Assembly (NCBI GenBank): GCA_029721515.1
Contig: CM056559.1
Coordinates: forward strand, 4,155,001-4,219,000
DNA length: 64,000 bases
Direction of reading: 5' to 3'
Origin: Synanceia verrucosa
Taxonomy: Eukaryota > Chordata > Actinopteri > Perciformes > Synanceiidae
Below the pieces are notes generated by a model. That model did not search any database. It worked only from the letters and a program-made list of their open reading frames with translations, and had not been told where the DNA came from. Position numbers and translations under genes: made by a program. Position 1 is the first letter of the stretch, and every line of letters starts with the position of its first letter. This document shows, piece after piece, positions 38,266 through 50,545 of this stretch.

Positions 38266-40661
38266 CACAAAGAAAGTTTGGTTGTGAGGTGGGAGGTCCT
38301 GATAACTCCTTCCTATGAACCTAAACCTCCTTGGTTCCTCCTCCCTCCCCCTGTCTCCTACTTCCTCTCCATCCACACAGTTCAGTTGAGAATCTAATGA
38401 AGCTGAAATGCTGTTTCTCCCGTGTTCCCAAAGGAGGGACTGTCCTTCATGTTTGCACAACTAGAAAAGCAGCCACAAAAGACATTTACCTTCAGCATTT
38501 CGGTGTGTGCCTATGCGTATAAGTGTGTATTGTGTGCTTGTGTGCACAACAGCTTCGAACAAGACATATCCATCAGAGTGCCAGTGTGCAGTGTGACAGT
38601 CGTAGCCCAAAATAAACAGGCTGGGTCTGGTTGAGTCCTGACCCTTCTGCAACAGCCATCCCTGCCAGCATTGTGCACCCTATAGTGTTGCGTAAATGCA
38701 CATATGCATGAATGAATGTGTGTTTAAGGTGTGTGTGAAAGTAACCAAGGAAATAATGGTCATATGAAGCAGAAACATCCTTGCAGAAATAACACAACGT
38801 TCCACTCAGCAGAAGGTGAATCAATTCCAGCGACATTCGATTCAAACCCATATCAGCTAGTGCCTGAACTTCAGCCCTCCACCCTGTCACATCCTCCCCA
38901 GCTCCTTATGATGGATTACCATCTCTGGCAGTCTCAGAGGGTCTGAGCAAGAGAGAGGAAGGCGGATGGGGGAGGTCAGTCACTACAGGGACATATTCAT
39001 CGGAGGGGAGCACTGGGTTAAGGAATTATGGTTTGACAGAGATCTGGGGCAGATAGGAGAGGGCAAAGGGTTCTCCAGGGGTCAGAGGATCCAATCCTGG
39101 CTGGACTCAACGGCAACCCACCCTCAGAACACATAGTCTCCAGGGATTTCACTCAGAGTCACATTTTCGATCAATATTATTATCACTCACTTGTCCTTGC
39201 CCACTTGTCAGCAAATAGAGTGATATCAGACATAGTCGTCTAAATGATGGCACACCTGTGCAGCAAATTAAAGTGGACTTACATGTGGAAGCCACATGTT
39301 TTAGCTCATCTACACAGAGGCCGAAGAATGGATTCCAGTATTTTCTGGAGGATAATTTGATGATCAAATAATTAAATATTCTCACTGAAAAAGTGCAAGC
39401 TGCACTGGGCTTGAATAAATTACAACCAAAAGTCAATATCAAAACAGAAATCAAAGTGCTATCCACCCATAAAAGCAGGAGCCGCTCACACTGTCTGTTT
39501 TAAAGCTGATCAATAATCCGCCTGCAGACACATTTCAATAATTTACAGCCCAGTCTGCCTCCAAACCTGTCTTTATCTTACAGAACGTGCTTGTCTGAAG
39601 GTGTTCCTTCTGACAACAACGCTGCCAATTGCTTCAATGGAACAATATAGTGACTTGGTGTTAATGCACAGATTTATTTCTCAGTCTCTGCAGAGCGAGC
39701 ACGCACGGTGTAAAGCATGGGTGATGAGGTATGTGGTGGGGGTGAAGTGAAGCAAGGAGAACGAGGAGAGAGGAGGCAAAACACAGGCAGGAGAGACAAA
39801 GCAATAGCCCTGCATTGTCAGAGTGGAGAGGCCATCAATAACAGTGTGACTATAAAGAGAGAAAGAGGGAGAGTGAGAAGGAGCGAGAGTAGGGTTTATA
39901 AAGGAAACGCAACAAAACCCGGTGCGACGGGTGCTTCATCTTGCCAGCCACTAATGGGCGTGAGAAGCGCCTGGCTCAGCATTCTCTGCTTTGACAGCTC
40001 ACTCCTCTGCTGACGGGCCGTGGCATCCATGACGGAGCGCCACACACTTCTTTAATCCAGTTTATACACTCAAAGATGACACAATGGTGGAAGTGGAGAG
40101 TTGAGAAGAGAGACTGAGAGAGATGGCCAAAGGTCATCCCAAACTTGAATCGCATTAAGCGCTCCATCTCTTTGCCACCTTCTCACCACACTTTCCATCT
40201 TTGTCTCCAGCTCTTGCAGCACTACTCCTTTATCGCTGCCATTGTTCAGCCAGTCTAGGTGTGCTATATTTTCCATTTTCAGCACCACACTTATTTCCTC
40301 TGAAGGGAGGAGGTAACACAGACGGACTATTTCCCCTGGTGCAGTCGGGGAGGTCAGAGCTGGGACACAAGGCCTGCTGAGGATGGTAAAAGTGCAGTCT
40401 CAGGACTTATAATGTGTGTGAATGCGCTAGTTTGTTATGCGACAGTGAAAGGTCAGAGTGCTGGCAGTGACTGCAGTGTGTCCCTGTGATTTATCTTCCT
40501 GGGAGAGTTTTCCAAATCTGCTCCATTTCTGCAGGCCGGTCTCTTTCTATGCATAGAACAGAAGCCGGACTGTGGTGGGAAACTCCTCATTTACTGGGAC
40601 CATCTGTGGCTGATAAACGAGAGAGTAATCTGCATGCTGCTGTATATGGCTGGTGACAACA

Positions 40662-40684
40662 GTGTGTGTGTGTGTGTGTGTGTG
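40662..40684. repeat. (TG)n microsatellite
   Basis: This is an uninterrupted GT array of about 23 bases. Confidence 0.93.
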
Positions 40685-43600
40685 GACACTGTGAGTAAAT
40701 CCCAATAGATAACAACACCTTTTTACAGAGGTCAGCAAACTCCAGCTGCACCGACACAGAGCTGACACATTTAATCAGGGACTTCTCCTCTCGCACAGCT
40801 TATCAGGGGAAGATATTTCTCACCCTGCCTGCTCTCACCAGCTCTCTTATCTCCGGACCACATTCTCACCTTTTTCTGCATATTTTTTTTTTGCTTCTAT
40901 CTTTCTGCACTAAAATGGGTCACTTTGTGCAAGAAGTCAGTAATCCTGTAATGTGTTGTACTCAGTACTCATACAGTAAAACAGAGCCATTCAAAGGTGC
41001 AGAAAAATCAAGGGGCGTAATAATTGTTTTAGTCTGACCCTCAGCACCGTGTTCAACACATCCCACCACATTCACAAACAGAGATGTGCTGTGAGAGCGA
41101 AACATATTTGAATAGAAATTAGACTGTGCTCAGTTTTTGAGACTGTTTTACTTCCTAACTGTAGCATGCATCATTAATGTGCAGTAATGGTTGCATTGTT
41201 GCTGCTTCCTTCATTACCCTTCATTATTTCTCAAGGACTTTGGTGCAGATTAAGCCGCAGCCTATCGGGGTTTATACAAGCACGAAGGCAGGTGTTTGTG
41301 CACACATTTGTGTGAACGTGTCTGCTGTTTGTGTGCACTTGTCACTGCATTTTCTCATTTCTAAGATGAAATAATGAGTCCAGATGATCTTGTGAAAGGC
41401 TCTGCAGTGCAGCTCAGCCTGACTCCCCACCTGGCCTGCTCCTCCTGGCCTGTCCCTTTATTAGCTTCCCCTCATGCTGGACACAACAGGAACAGCTTGG
41501 TACCCTCCTCCTCTCTTCACCGCTCGCACCTCTCCCAACTCTATTTTCCTGCTAATTACCTTGTTGTACGAGTACCAAATGCTACCTAACGATTCACTTA
41601 ATTGCAGAAGTGGTACATTAGATGATATCAAAGGACCTTTTTAAAAGTCATCCAATCCCATTTCAGGCAGCATTTAGAACCAACCCAAGACATCTGTTTC
41701 ATTTCTGTGTCATTTGCATTTTTAAAGGTTACAAACTGAGCGGAGCAGCAAAGGCTACAGATCTACACCTCAAGATTCGACGTGACGGTTCCTTTGCGAT
41801 GACTCTCTCTCCCCAGATGATTACATACATTTAACGCGCATACAACCACAGACATGTCAGAGGGCCCAAGATGCATTTGCCAGGCAATTAAAAGTGCAAC
41901 TGTTCACCCTACACTTGTATTTGGAGCACTACATACACATGCTACCCATCCACCTGAAAAGATGGGGCTAGTTAACATTTTCTTTGGGATCCTATCGCCC
42001 CAGGTGCGCCTTGTCGCACTTACATATACACACATATATGCAGCGCTGGCAATTTATTCAGCAGCGGCGGATGCAACTAGCATTTCTGACACTGGCTTCA
42101 CAATGATTTATGAACCTGCTCATTGACCTAGTTCATTCTGAAAAGAGAAAAGGAGCCACATCCTCTGGTACATGCAGCATATCCTTTCCGTGGATGTGGC
42201 CCACAGTCAATTTTAGAGAGGAGGTAGAATAAGATTACAAAGCAGACAGCTCAGAGACCCTCTAGGCAACACGTCTACAAGTTCTCTATCTTCTGAAGTG
42301 CAGGACAGCGAACAACACCTCTAATGGCATTTTCTCCCAAGTGCTCAAAGTGATGTAAAAGCATTATCCTCCCACTCTGCACATGCACCGTGGACTTAGA
42401 TAAGCAGTTCATGCTCTTGTCCACCCATTTGTGAACAATGTGTGTTCAGTATCAAACACTTGAAGGAGCCATGTTAGAAGGACTAAGGCCAGTAACAGCA
42501 CAAGTCCCCTCAATCTGGCCCACATTAATAATGCAGAGGCACCTCTCAGAGGCCTCTTCCTCTGCACTCCACCTTTCCTCCTCTAGCAGAGAGAGTGGTG
42601 AGTGGCGCCCAGCTTGATGTCCAGCATGCAGCAGTGCTGCTTTGCTCAGAGGACGCCGAGTTCAATCTGTTTCAGAGTAGCAATTAAATTATCTCACCGG
42701 GGTCCTGCTCAACCACTCGTGAAGGAAGGGGGGGCAAAGGTGTGTTCAATACCAGGGAGAGATAGAGGGAGGTAAAAAGAGAGGGGGGAGGATATCATAC
42801 GCACAATCCCAGTTCAACATGGATATAGATTTAAATGCTGCTTTTTCTTGTGCGATTAGCTGTGGCTTTACAATCACTAGACGGATGTCAGGACCTGATA
42901 AAGCTAATCACTGGAGTAAGCCAATGCTGTGGGATTTAGCACCCCACCCCCTGTTCTTCTCCCAGCCCCCCCAGCGCAAAGAGGAAGCCCAGCAAGCCCA
43001 GAGCTCAACACAAACGGAGCACAGAGCGCTCCACAGAGTGGCCCTCCCTCCTCCTTCAGATCTGTGACAGCCTTATTTCTGGGGAAACAAAAATCCACAC
43101 AGAAAATGTGCTGCAGATGGTCTTAGATTTATGTCAGTGACATAAAGATGACATCTTATTACATATTATTTAATTCATCCTAACTTCATTGCTTGTCTGT
43201 TGTCTGTTCTTACTGTTCATATATAATTTACAAAGAAGTGGAACATGATTATTTGAATATTTAAAAGACAGATTAATACAAGTGTTCCTGTAAGAGACAG
43301 GGAAACTCAGACACTTGACCAGACCCAGACACCATTCCTCTCCTTGATTTAAATGCCTCTGAGGGGCTTGATCTGTTCAAATCAAATAATACAACAACAT
43401 TATACTTCAAAACATCATTGCACATTTGAATCATAATTAAGTAACATCATAACTGTTCCTGTTGAACTGGACTTGACCCTGCAGTATGTCTGTGCTGCAA
43501 GATGAGAGCTTTTTCTTTGGTCAAAAAGCCACTGAAATAGCAAGATACAGTTGTGCTTCCTACTTTCTATTCAGAGTGTGGCCTGAGGCTCTTTCTCAAA

Positions 43601-44154
43601 CCCCTCATAATACCAATCATACTCTTCCTCATCCCCTCATCTCCTGACCCCTTACCCCTAAACTTTAAGCCATTCAAGGAGGCAATGCTTCAACCCTTGT
43701 GCTGCCTAACCCATATTACATGAGAGATGGAGTAACAGAAAGAGAAAGTACTGAAAAACAAAGGCTAAAAACAGTTAGAGGGAATGGGGGGGAAATAAAA
43801 TAATCTGGAGACTTCATCAATTTTTCATGAATTTTCATTTAGACTGGGAGAGACCTCTTACAGCGATCGATAGATCAAGCTGCTGTCACGCAGTTAGCAC
43901 CTGGGGGCTGCTGGGAGGCCCTCAGGAAGGCAGGGGACTGGATCAGAGGTGGACCCCAACCCCCTCCTCTCCAATGCACAAAGTCCATTTCCCAAGGATC
44001 ACAAACCAGCTACCCATCCTACTACCGCTGATCACTGTGATCACCTTAGAAACACAGTTAGAGGTCCTGTTCAAAATGTGGACGGTATCATTCCTTATTC
44101 CTGCATCTTCTGTTCAAAGAAGAACAGAACTATTTTGATTACATTGTTGATTAT

Positions 44155-44730
44155 TTACATCAAAAAGTAATGTGTTAGTGTTAAAAGTAACTTTTTAGTT
44201 CCTCTTTAGGACCCTGGGGAGTGAGAGTTTGCCTTTGGTGTGTTCACTGCAAGTCAGAACTTGGATTTTAGTGCTTCCAGCTTTTCCAGTTTTACAGACA
44301 TACAACAAAACATGTAGCTATTGTTTACGTCAGTAGCAGACAGCATGAACTCTATGTCAGGTTAGTGAGATTAATCTGATTTTCCGAGTTGGAGATCAGA
44401 CCTCACAGGGGTTCTGATTTAAATTCTGACTTTAAGTTTAGAAATTGAACGCACCATGAATTGAATCACACAAACGCTGGGCTCCAATGCTGCTGCAGTG
44501 ACATTAATGCTCTGTTTTACTAAGACGTTTGTCTCCTTATGCTGGGAAAGTGGGGGGACTGATCAGTGTCTCTATACAGTCTCTATGAATCTGAGGGGGG
44601 ACATGTCCCCATTCCTAGAGCAATCTGCGAGCATAAATGAAAGCAATCTGAATTCAAAAGTAATGCGTTAGAGTATTAGTTACTGACAAAAATAGCGGTG
44701 TTACTAGTAATGCGTTTCTGAACAACACTG
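44155..44730. mobile_element. hAT-like element with CAGTGTTG-type end, interrupted
   Basis: The right part (aaaagtaatgcgttagagtattagttact ... gtaatgcgtttctgaacaacactg) matches the common fish repeat ending CAGTGTTG on the complement. The left part (aaaaagtaatgtgttagtgttaaaagtaac) is a shorter match. A smaller element sits between them. Confidence 0.6.
44236..44456. mobile_element. nested 221-bp MITE-like element
   Basis: The left end tggtgtgttcactgcaagtcagaac and the complement of the right end tggtgcgttcaatttctaaacttaaagtcagaat form imperfect inverted repeats. The interior contains ttttccgagttggagatcag, typical of fish 'ttccgagt' elements. It lies inside the hAT-like element. Confidence 0.55.
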
Positions 44731-45484
44731 ATCTCAAGTTACACAAAAATGAAGCAATACATATTATAGTGGGATTATGTCTCCAGAGCACAGCCTTTGT
44801 TTGACACACAGGACTATTTTACTAAAGGTATTACCAGATGAAAGAACATAAAGCCATGGAGACTTTCCACTCCACCTTATGGTCACTTGAGGTGCCTGGG
44901 AGCCGCTCCACAGGAAGTCCAGCCTGAGTCCACCAGTGGGGGGAGGCTCTTCTTCAAAGGTAATTCAAACCACAGCTCAGGTTCTGCCTGTCAGTGTTCA
45001 CCAACACAGTCCAGACAGCCTGTGTCAAATGTCCGTCAGGACTTTGATCTGCGCCTGTCGTTCTACCCCCACTCACCTGTGAGAGACCCATCTACCATAC
45101 CATCATACCCCTCTCACATAGACAGTGGCTTTATGTCCGACTCAAAAGTCTGCAGACAACTTCAAAAAAAAATCTTCACCAAAAAAATGATTACTATGTA
45201 TGCAAACAGAGGACACAGAAAGTAATTTCACTTGCCTCAAATAAAACACTTACTTGTTTACCATTTAAAGATGTCATTTTCCATTATATATAAATGCAAA
45301 AAACACTGACAGGAAATGCTCAAATTGTGTCTATCAGTTCTGCTGAATGTAAATCCAGTCTTTTCATCATCTGGAAGCATTGCATGAGATGAAGACGATT
45401 TTCATCCAACCAAATGAATTCATTAAATTAAATGAGGTGCATAATTTCAGGCAGCAAAGAGGAGAAATTAAGGATGCAGGGTCC

Positions 45485-45492
45485 TGACTCAC
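45485..45492 (-). promoter_or_regulatory. robo2: splice donor of robo2 exon 2
   Basis: Minus-strand GCAT|gtgagtca follows the Leu-Glu-Val-Ala codons exactly where Robo Ig1 exons end. It leaves phase 1, so the next codon begins with T and can encode the leucine expected at the Ig1-Ig2 linker. Open reading continues past this point into residues (CESGPCILNF) that do not resemble Robo, which supports splicing here. Confidence 0.88.
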
Positions 45493-45819
45493 ATGCTACT
45501 TCCAAAGATGCGTTGCGGCTCACAGCTTCTCCCAGGTAGTTTCGGGCCACGCAGACATAGGCTCCCTCATCCGGCTTGCTCCGCCGTCCGTGAACGATGC
45601 GAAGGAAGAAGAGCGAGCCACTGGGCAGTAGCATGCGGTGAGAACGTGGGTCGTCTTTGTCCGTCTCCACCCGCTCTCCATCCTTATACCACTCCACTGT
45701 TGGGGTTGGCCGCCCCTCTGCTTTACAGTTGAGAGTGGCGGGCTCCCCTTTGGAAACAATCAGGTCAGAGGGGTGCTCCACAATCCGGGGTGGGGAGTCC
45801 TCCTGGCGCAGACGGGATC
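45493..45819 (-). CDS. robo2: robo2 coding exon 2: first Ig domain (Slit-binding Ig1)
   Basis: The 327-nt exon has phase 1 at both ends and encodes residues 19-127 of the precursor. It opens with GSRLRQEDSPPRIVEHPSD and ends SRNASLEVA plus one base. It is a complete I-set Ig domain, with the disulfide pair Cys50 (TLNCKAEG) and Cys108 (YVCVARN), core Trp62 (EWYKDGE) and the DEGAYVC motif. Asn121-Ala-Ser is an N-glycosylation sequon. In Robo receptors this domain binds the second leucine-rich domain of Slit and mediates midline repulsion in growing axons. KDGERVETDKDDPRSHRM and HGRRSKPDEG match ROBO2 more closely than ROBO1, which has YKGGERV and HGRKSRPDEG in mammals. Paralogue assignment is therefore likely but rests on recalled family sequence. 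The usual QEDFPPR has Ser instead of Phe at residue 27. Later receptor exons lie outside the window. Confidence 0.93.
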
Positions 45820-45855
45820 CTGGAGGAGAAAGATGAGATGCAATTAATCATATAG
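45820..45855 (-). promoter_or_regulatory. robo2: splice acceptor of robo2 exon 2
   Basis: Read on the minus strand, a pyrimidine-rich run (catctttctcctccag) ends in AG directly before GATCCCGTCTGCG, the start of the Ig1 exon. A branch-point-like gattaat lies about 25 bases upstream. The split glycine codon fixes this AG as the acceptor. Confidence 0.88.
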
Positions 45856-48366
45856 AACCAGCACACAGACTGCTTAGCAATGCCTGAGTTTGACATTTTA
45901 ATATTAAAGAGGTCTTCTAAAGTCATAAGCCTCTTCCATTAACATAATAGCAGGCAGACTATTTGGAAAATAGGCAAAAGGTAGGGGCTGAATTAATAAA
46001 CAACTCAAAGATGATTACATTTCTCATCTAGAAGGAGCTACAGGATGTGACTCAGGTGTTCAGTTTAACAATGAAAATGATTAAGAAATGTGTTTATTCC
46101 TGACCCTTTTCCATGGAAAAAAACTATGACGATAAGAGCTATATGAATAAGAATGCGTTACATTCACTTAGAAAAAAGAAATACTGAGATATCTTCTTTT
46201 GTTTGTTCGACCAGTTTTACTATACAAGCTAAGTAAAATTATATGTTTTTCACTAGTTTTAAGGTTAAGAATGTTTAAGAAATATAATCTTCATGGACTA
46301 ACTTCATAAATCTACCACAAATCCCACTGAAAGTGAGACTGGAAATTAGTGAACCAAACAGCTGGGAGAAGCTATATCTACATTTAAATCAGAAGACTAA
46401 ATCTAATATTGACTCAAAACCAACACTGACTTGGACAAGCACTGGGAAATGAATGGATGACCCAAACTAACAGTTGTCAAAGCTTGTCCGGGGTTAGAAG
46501 CATGTAAAAAACATATATTGGACCCTTTAATCACCATTTCAAGCTGATCAAAAAGCAGCCATCTGCTCTTCCCAACCCTATATTCCAAGAGGTTGCCTTG
46601 TGGGTAATTGGACCCATGGGTGAGCAGTGAATGGAGGCTTGCATCTGAACTATACATGCACACACACGCCAACATTATATGTGTCTGTTAGGGGGCGCAA
46701 ACAAGTAAAACTGTTGAGTCTACTGTTGCAGAAGTGCTCATGTGGCATGAATATGAATGCCAGGGTCCAGACTGTCAAATGCTAATCCCCCATGGCTGAA
46801 AACCTCAACTCGCTCCTTTTTATTAGGGCTTGAGCTCTGAGAGTCTGGCAGCGAAGATAATGGTCCCCAAGTCAGAGTGCTGTGTGTGTCTGAGACCAGG
46901 TCTTAACCACAGAGATAAGATGCTGTAGGCCACACACATACATTTACATCACAGAGGCCTTGGGAACCATGCAACAGTCAGCGAGTTTGATCCAGCATCA
47001 AACAACCAAAGACTCAGTAAAGGGAATGGAGAATGAGGCAAACTTTTCCAGCAGCCCTTCTTTTATCCTCCTTCTTTTGAACCACATCCAATACCCCATC
47101 AATAACTCTGATTCCATTGGCACCCAAGTGTTAACCAACCTGTGCTGTATTCAGTAGAGTGCTGTGCTCTTTGTCTTAAAATGAGTCGTTGCAGGTGTGC
47201 GTGTGATTGAGCTGAGATGATGACGGTGCCCTTCCCTGGGGCAGTGCGGTGGGCGCAATAGGACAACGCCTGCTGCACAGAAGAGCAGTGTACCACGTAA
47301 GCCTTTGTGCTTGTGTAAGGGGTAATTTCAACGTGGGATGAAGGTAAAACGGTAGAAGCTCCAGCTCATTGTTTGCCTGGGTTTGCACATGTTCCACTAC
47401 CAGTTATACTTGAGTCTCAGGGGAGCGGGACACCAGTCTTTTCTGGCCGACAGACTGTGGGTAAAAGGACGGGCGCAGTAAGAAACCCACTGATCAGCAC
47501 AAAATGCACTTCAAAGACACACCATTCAACCATTTGTCTTAACAGGGATCAAGCATCAGTCACTGGCATATTGACCCCTGAACAGGAGGTAGTCTGTTCT
47601 CTCTTCTTCCTAATTTGGGCTAATTCCCTCCATTTCCCTGTCATTGATTAGTGATCAGACCTGGTGTCTTCCTCTAAGTGGGGTATCCTGATCCCTATGT
47701 GCAGGATCGAATCTCATTGGTATTATGTGGAAAAACTAAGATGTACTACAGGCTGTGGAATAAAAAACAGCAGTATGCTGCAGGCAGTTTTGAACCCAGC
47801 CTCTTTCACCAGTAACTGAGCAAGCAGTGAGTTACCCTGTCAGCACAGGGACAAGTTTGTATTCTGGCAGTAAGTGACCTAATAAATGAAGCAGTAATTA
47901 ACACAGTGACATTGATAAATGGAGGGCGAGATAAAGGACGGGCATGGAGACCCCTATCTCCCTCAGATGGAGAGTCAAATGCACATGTAGTCTTATCTCA
48001 TTGGAGCATCTGTTTGCCTCATAATCCACAGGCCCCGCGGTGGCTTTCCACTAAGGCCAATGCGCATGCACAGCACTAAACTGCAGCGACTCCATTCGAT
48101 TTATATCAGTCTAATTTCTTTAAATCCAATTTGTATTCCAATCTACTGCCTTCTAATCACTTAAACCTAAGGTCTCCATCTGCTCTCCACTTTCCGGTGG
48201 AAATGAAAACAGCAGATGCCTCTACAATTGTCCTTTCACTGCCAGAAAAAGCTGAGCCGGGAGCACAGAGGGCCAGACGTGACTGGTCAGTGTCCTTCCT
48301 GAGTGGAGGTAGTCAGGTGTAGAGGTAGGAAAGGTTAGAAGCACACAATATGCAGTGGAATATGTT

Positions 48367-48944
48367 TGAACTCTTTTAGTGCCATTGATGTATTTCAACG
48401 TCATTTAAAATTAATAAATAATATTGAGGCTTCTGGGAGATGTAGTCGGAGCATAAAGAGATGGTATATGACACAGAGATCAAAGCAGGAAGTGATTTTT
48501 GGCCTGGCTTTAATGTGTAACACTGACGGTGTTAACCCAAGATGCTGCCATCTTGGATTATAACGTTGTGGTCAAGCAGGGGTTGGTGAGGGACGTCCGA
48601 CTTTCCGAGTAAGAAATACCGACTTCCAAATGGAATGCAGTATAAACCACAGAGATCAAAGCAGGAAGTGGAGAAGATCGAGATTTGAGAGCAAAACGGA
48701 CAAAAGTGGTGATTTTGGTGAAAGTGTCCTCTACTCTACCTCTGATAAAACAAGAATGGAACAAGGTAAAAACAAACATTTTTTTCATGATGAAATAGAG
48801 AGTCTCTTCTTTCATTTGAGCTATTCAGTGATTTCAGAGACATAGTACAAAATATTCTGTGGGTCTTGAAATGACTCAAAATGGGCAAAACTCTGGCAGA
48901 AGGTACTTTCTGTTTCATAAAACAGCTGGCACTCAAAGAGTTAT
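48367..48944 (+). mobile_element. TTAA-type MITE-like element, copy 6 (578 bp, longest)
   Basis: The ends have drifted (tgaactcttttagtgccattg and ggcactcaaagagttat). It contains the fullest body, including the gcttctgggagatgtagtcgg segment and the gataaaacaagaatggaaca segment. The 22-base string acagagatcaaagcaggaag-tg occurs twice (near 48473 and 48650), bracketing about 155 bases of foreign-looking sequence. Confidence 0.78.
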
Positions 48945-49559
48945 AAGATGTATGACGATCTCAAGAGCACAAGCTAAAATGTTTGTGCCTTCGTGTTTTT
49001 TTTTAGTGTGCCTTCATGTCTCCTGGAGATGTTGTCCAAGAAGATCAAATAAAGAAAAATCAGGACGAGCTCCTGACAGAAGTGAAAGTCAATTTTCAGC
49101 TTCCTATTGGGCCCCCTTTCTCACTCTCTTTACGGTAAATGGGCTTTCTGTTGCCCTTTTAATGCGATCATTGGTGCTGTGCAATCAAGTGCTCTCTGAG
49201 CTGAGGCGAGTGCACTTCACTGGGTCTCAGGGCGCACGCACCAATCAAAACGCTGTGTTTCCCCCTGTCTGCAATAACACCACCATTACTTCTCACCACT
49301 GCTGTGCAGTCATCCTCTCCTGAAGGAAAGCAGGGACCAGAGAACAAACAAACAAGCTCACAGACAGAGAATGAAATCAGAGAGGGATTACTGAACCGAA
49401 AGCTCATTCTTTTCTGCCTTTTCTTTCAGCCTGCTTATGTCAGCTTCACTGCAATCGGATGCAATTTTCCAATGAGGTATCCAAGAAATGTGAAGTTTGC
49501 GGCTTTTTTTCCCTCATGTTCCAAATAACATATCACACTTCACATTTCACTTCACATAG

Positions 49560-50016
49560 TTAACTCTTTGAGTGCCAGCTGTTTTACAAAAAGTTTATAA
49601 AAATAGAAAGTTCTTTGTTCCAGCAATTTTAGCCATTTTGAGTCATATTTGAAGACCCATAGAATATTTTGCACTATGACTGAAAACACAGAATAGCTCA
49701 AATAAAAGAAGAGACTCTCTATTTCATCGTGGAAAAAATGTGTTTTTACCTTGTTCCATTCTTGTTTTATCAGAGGTAGAGCAGAGGACACTTTCACCAA
49801 AAACACTACTTTTTGTCCAGAATCTGTCCATTTCGTTCTCTAATCACGATCGTCTCTACTTCCTGTTTTGATCTCTGTGGCGTTTTTTTGTGCCGTCTCT
49901 TTATGCTCTGACTACATCTCCTGGAAGCTCAAAAATTACTCACAGGCTGCAGGAGACTGCGATTGGCAACCCCCTGCTGAAAAACCACTTTGACGTCACT
50001 GGCACTCAAAGAGTTA
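49560..50016 (-). mobile_element. TTAA-bounded MITE-like element, copy 7 (457 bp, inverted)
   Basis: It starts TTAACTCTTTGAGTGCCAGC and ends GGCACTCAAAGAGTTAA, in reverse orientation to copy 6. On the minus strand it carries the complete ordered body without the insertion seen in copy 6, so it may be closest to the founding non-autonomous element. It has no coding capacity. Confidence 0.85.
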
Positions 50017-50545
50017 ATAAAATGTGTGATGCAGTGAAACAAAAATAGGCAGTTGGTAAAAGACAGAAACACCACTAAAAAGCTTGTTCTCCCTCATATT
50101 TCACTGACCACACACATAGAAGGCCTCTTTTCTATTATCTTTGTCACATATTTATTCATGTGTGCAACAGAAGGTCGGGCCTTTCATGATCTTTTTGTAA
50201 TTATTTTTATTAGTTCCCAGGAGAAATTCCAGCCCACCAACCAAATCAATACCTACACCAGTCTCAGGCAGAGCATAAAAGGAAGGGCTCCCCAAAGAGA
50301 TATTAGTTATTCTGCCAACAGACATGTGCACTGATCACAGGTAACCGACGGCAACCTCAGACCATGGCAAAAAGTTCAATTCGCAAAGACTCCATAAAAC
50401 ATCAAACATGGAAACCAAGGTCCAGCCTAAGATGCAGTAACACTGCAACACTGGCGGCGGCTTTTCAAGCAGAGAGTGAAACCCAGCGAACTGTGTGAAT
50501 ATAAAATTGTACAAAAAAAGAGGAAAATCGTACAAATAGATATAG

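Larger units (their letters stand above)
30767..44154. other. intronic DNA, no gene recognised
   Basis: Apart from the microsatellites and poly-A run listed, this stretch shows no exon, RNA gene or further family member of the TTAA element. Purine-rich patches occur at about 38030-38100 and 39720-39900. Confidence 0.6.
1..45492 (-). other. robo2: robo2 intron 2, incomplete (at least 45.5 kb)
   Basis: Everything left of the exon 2 donor has no reading frame resembling Robo Ig2 (expected to open with an LRDDFRQNP-like sequence) or any other domain. It is therefore read as one very long intron continuing past the left edge. Very long 5' introns are typical of vertebrate ROBO1 and ROBO2. A nested non-coding RNA gene cannot be excluded. 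Individual repeats are listed separately. Confidence 0.7.

Noticed and set aside
44887..45225. 112-codon plus-strand frame near exon 2
   Set aside because: It has no recognisable domain and lies antisense in an intron. Its splice context is unremarkable.
45428..45492. Reading through the exon 2 donor as coding sequence
   Set aside because: The residues after the donor (CESGPCILNF) do not match Robo Ig2, and gtgagt is a full consensus donor at the family's expected exon boundary.
45520..45759. Frames on both strands overlapping the Ig1 exon
   Set aside because: They are shadows of the robo2 exon, which alone has family identity, conserved Cys/Trp residues and splice sites.
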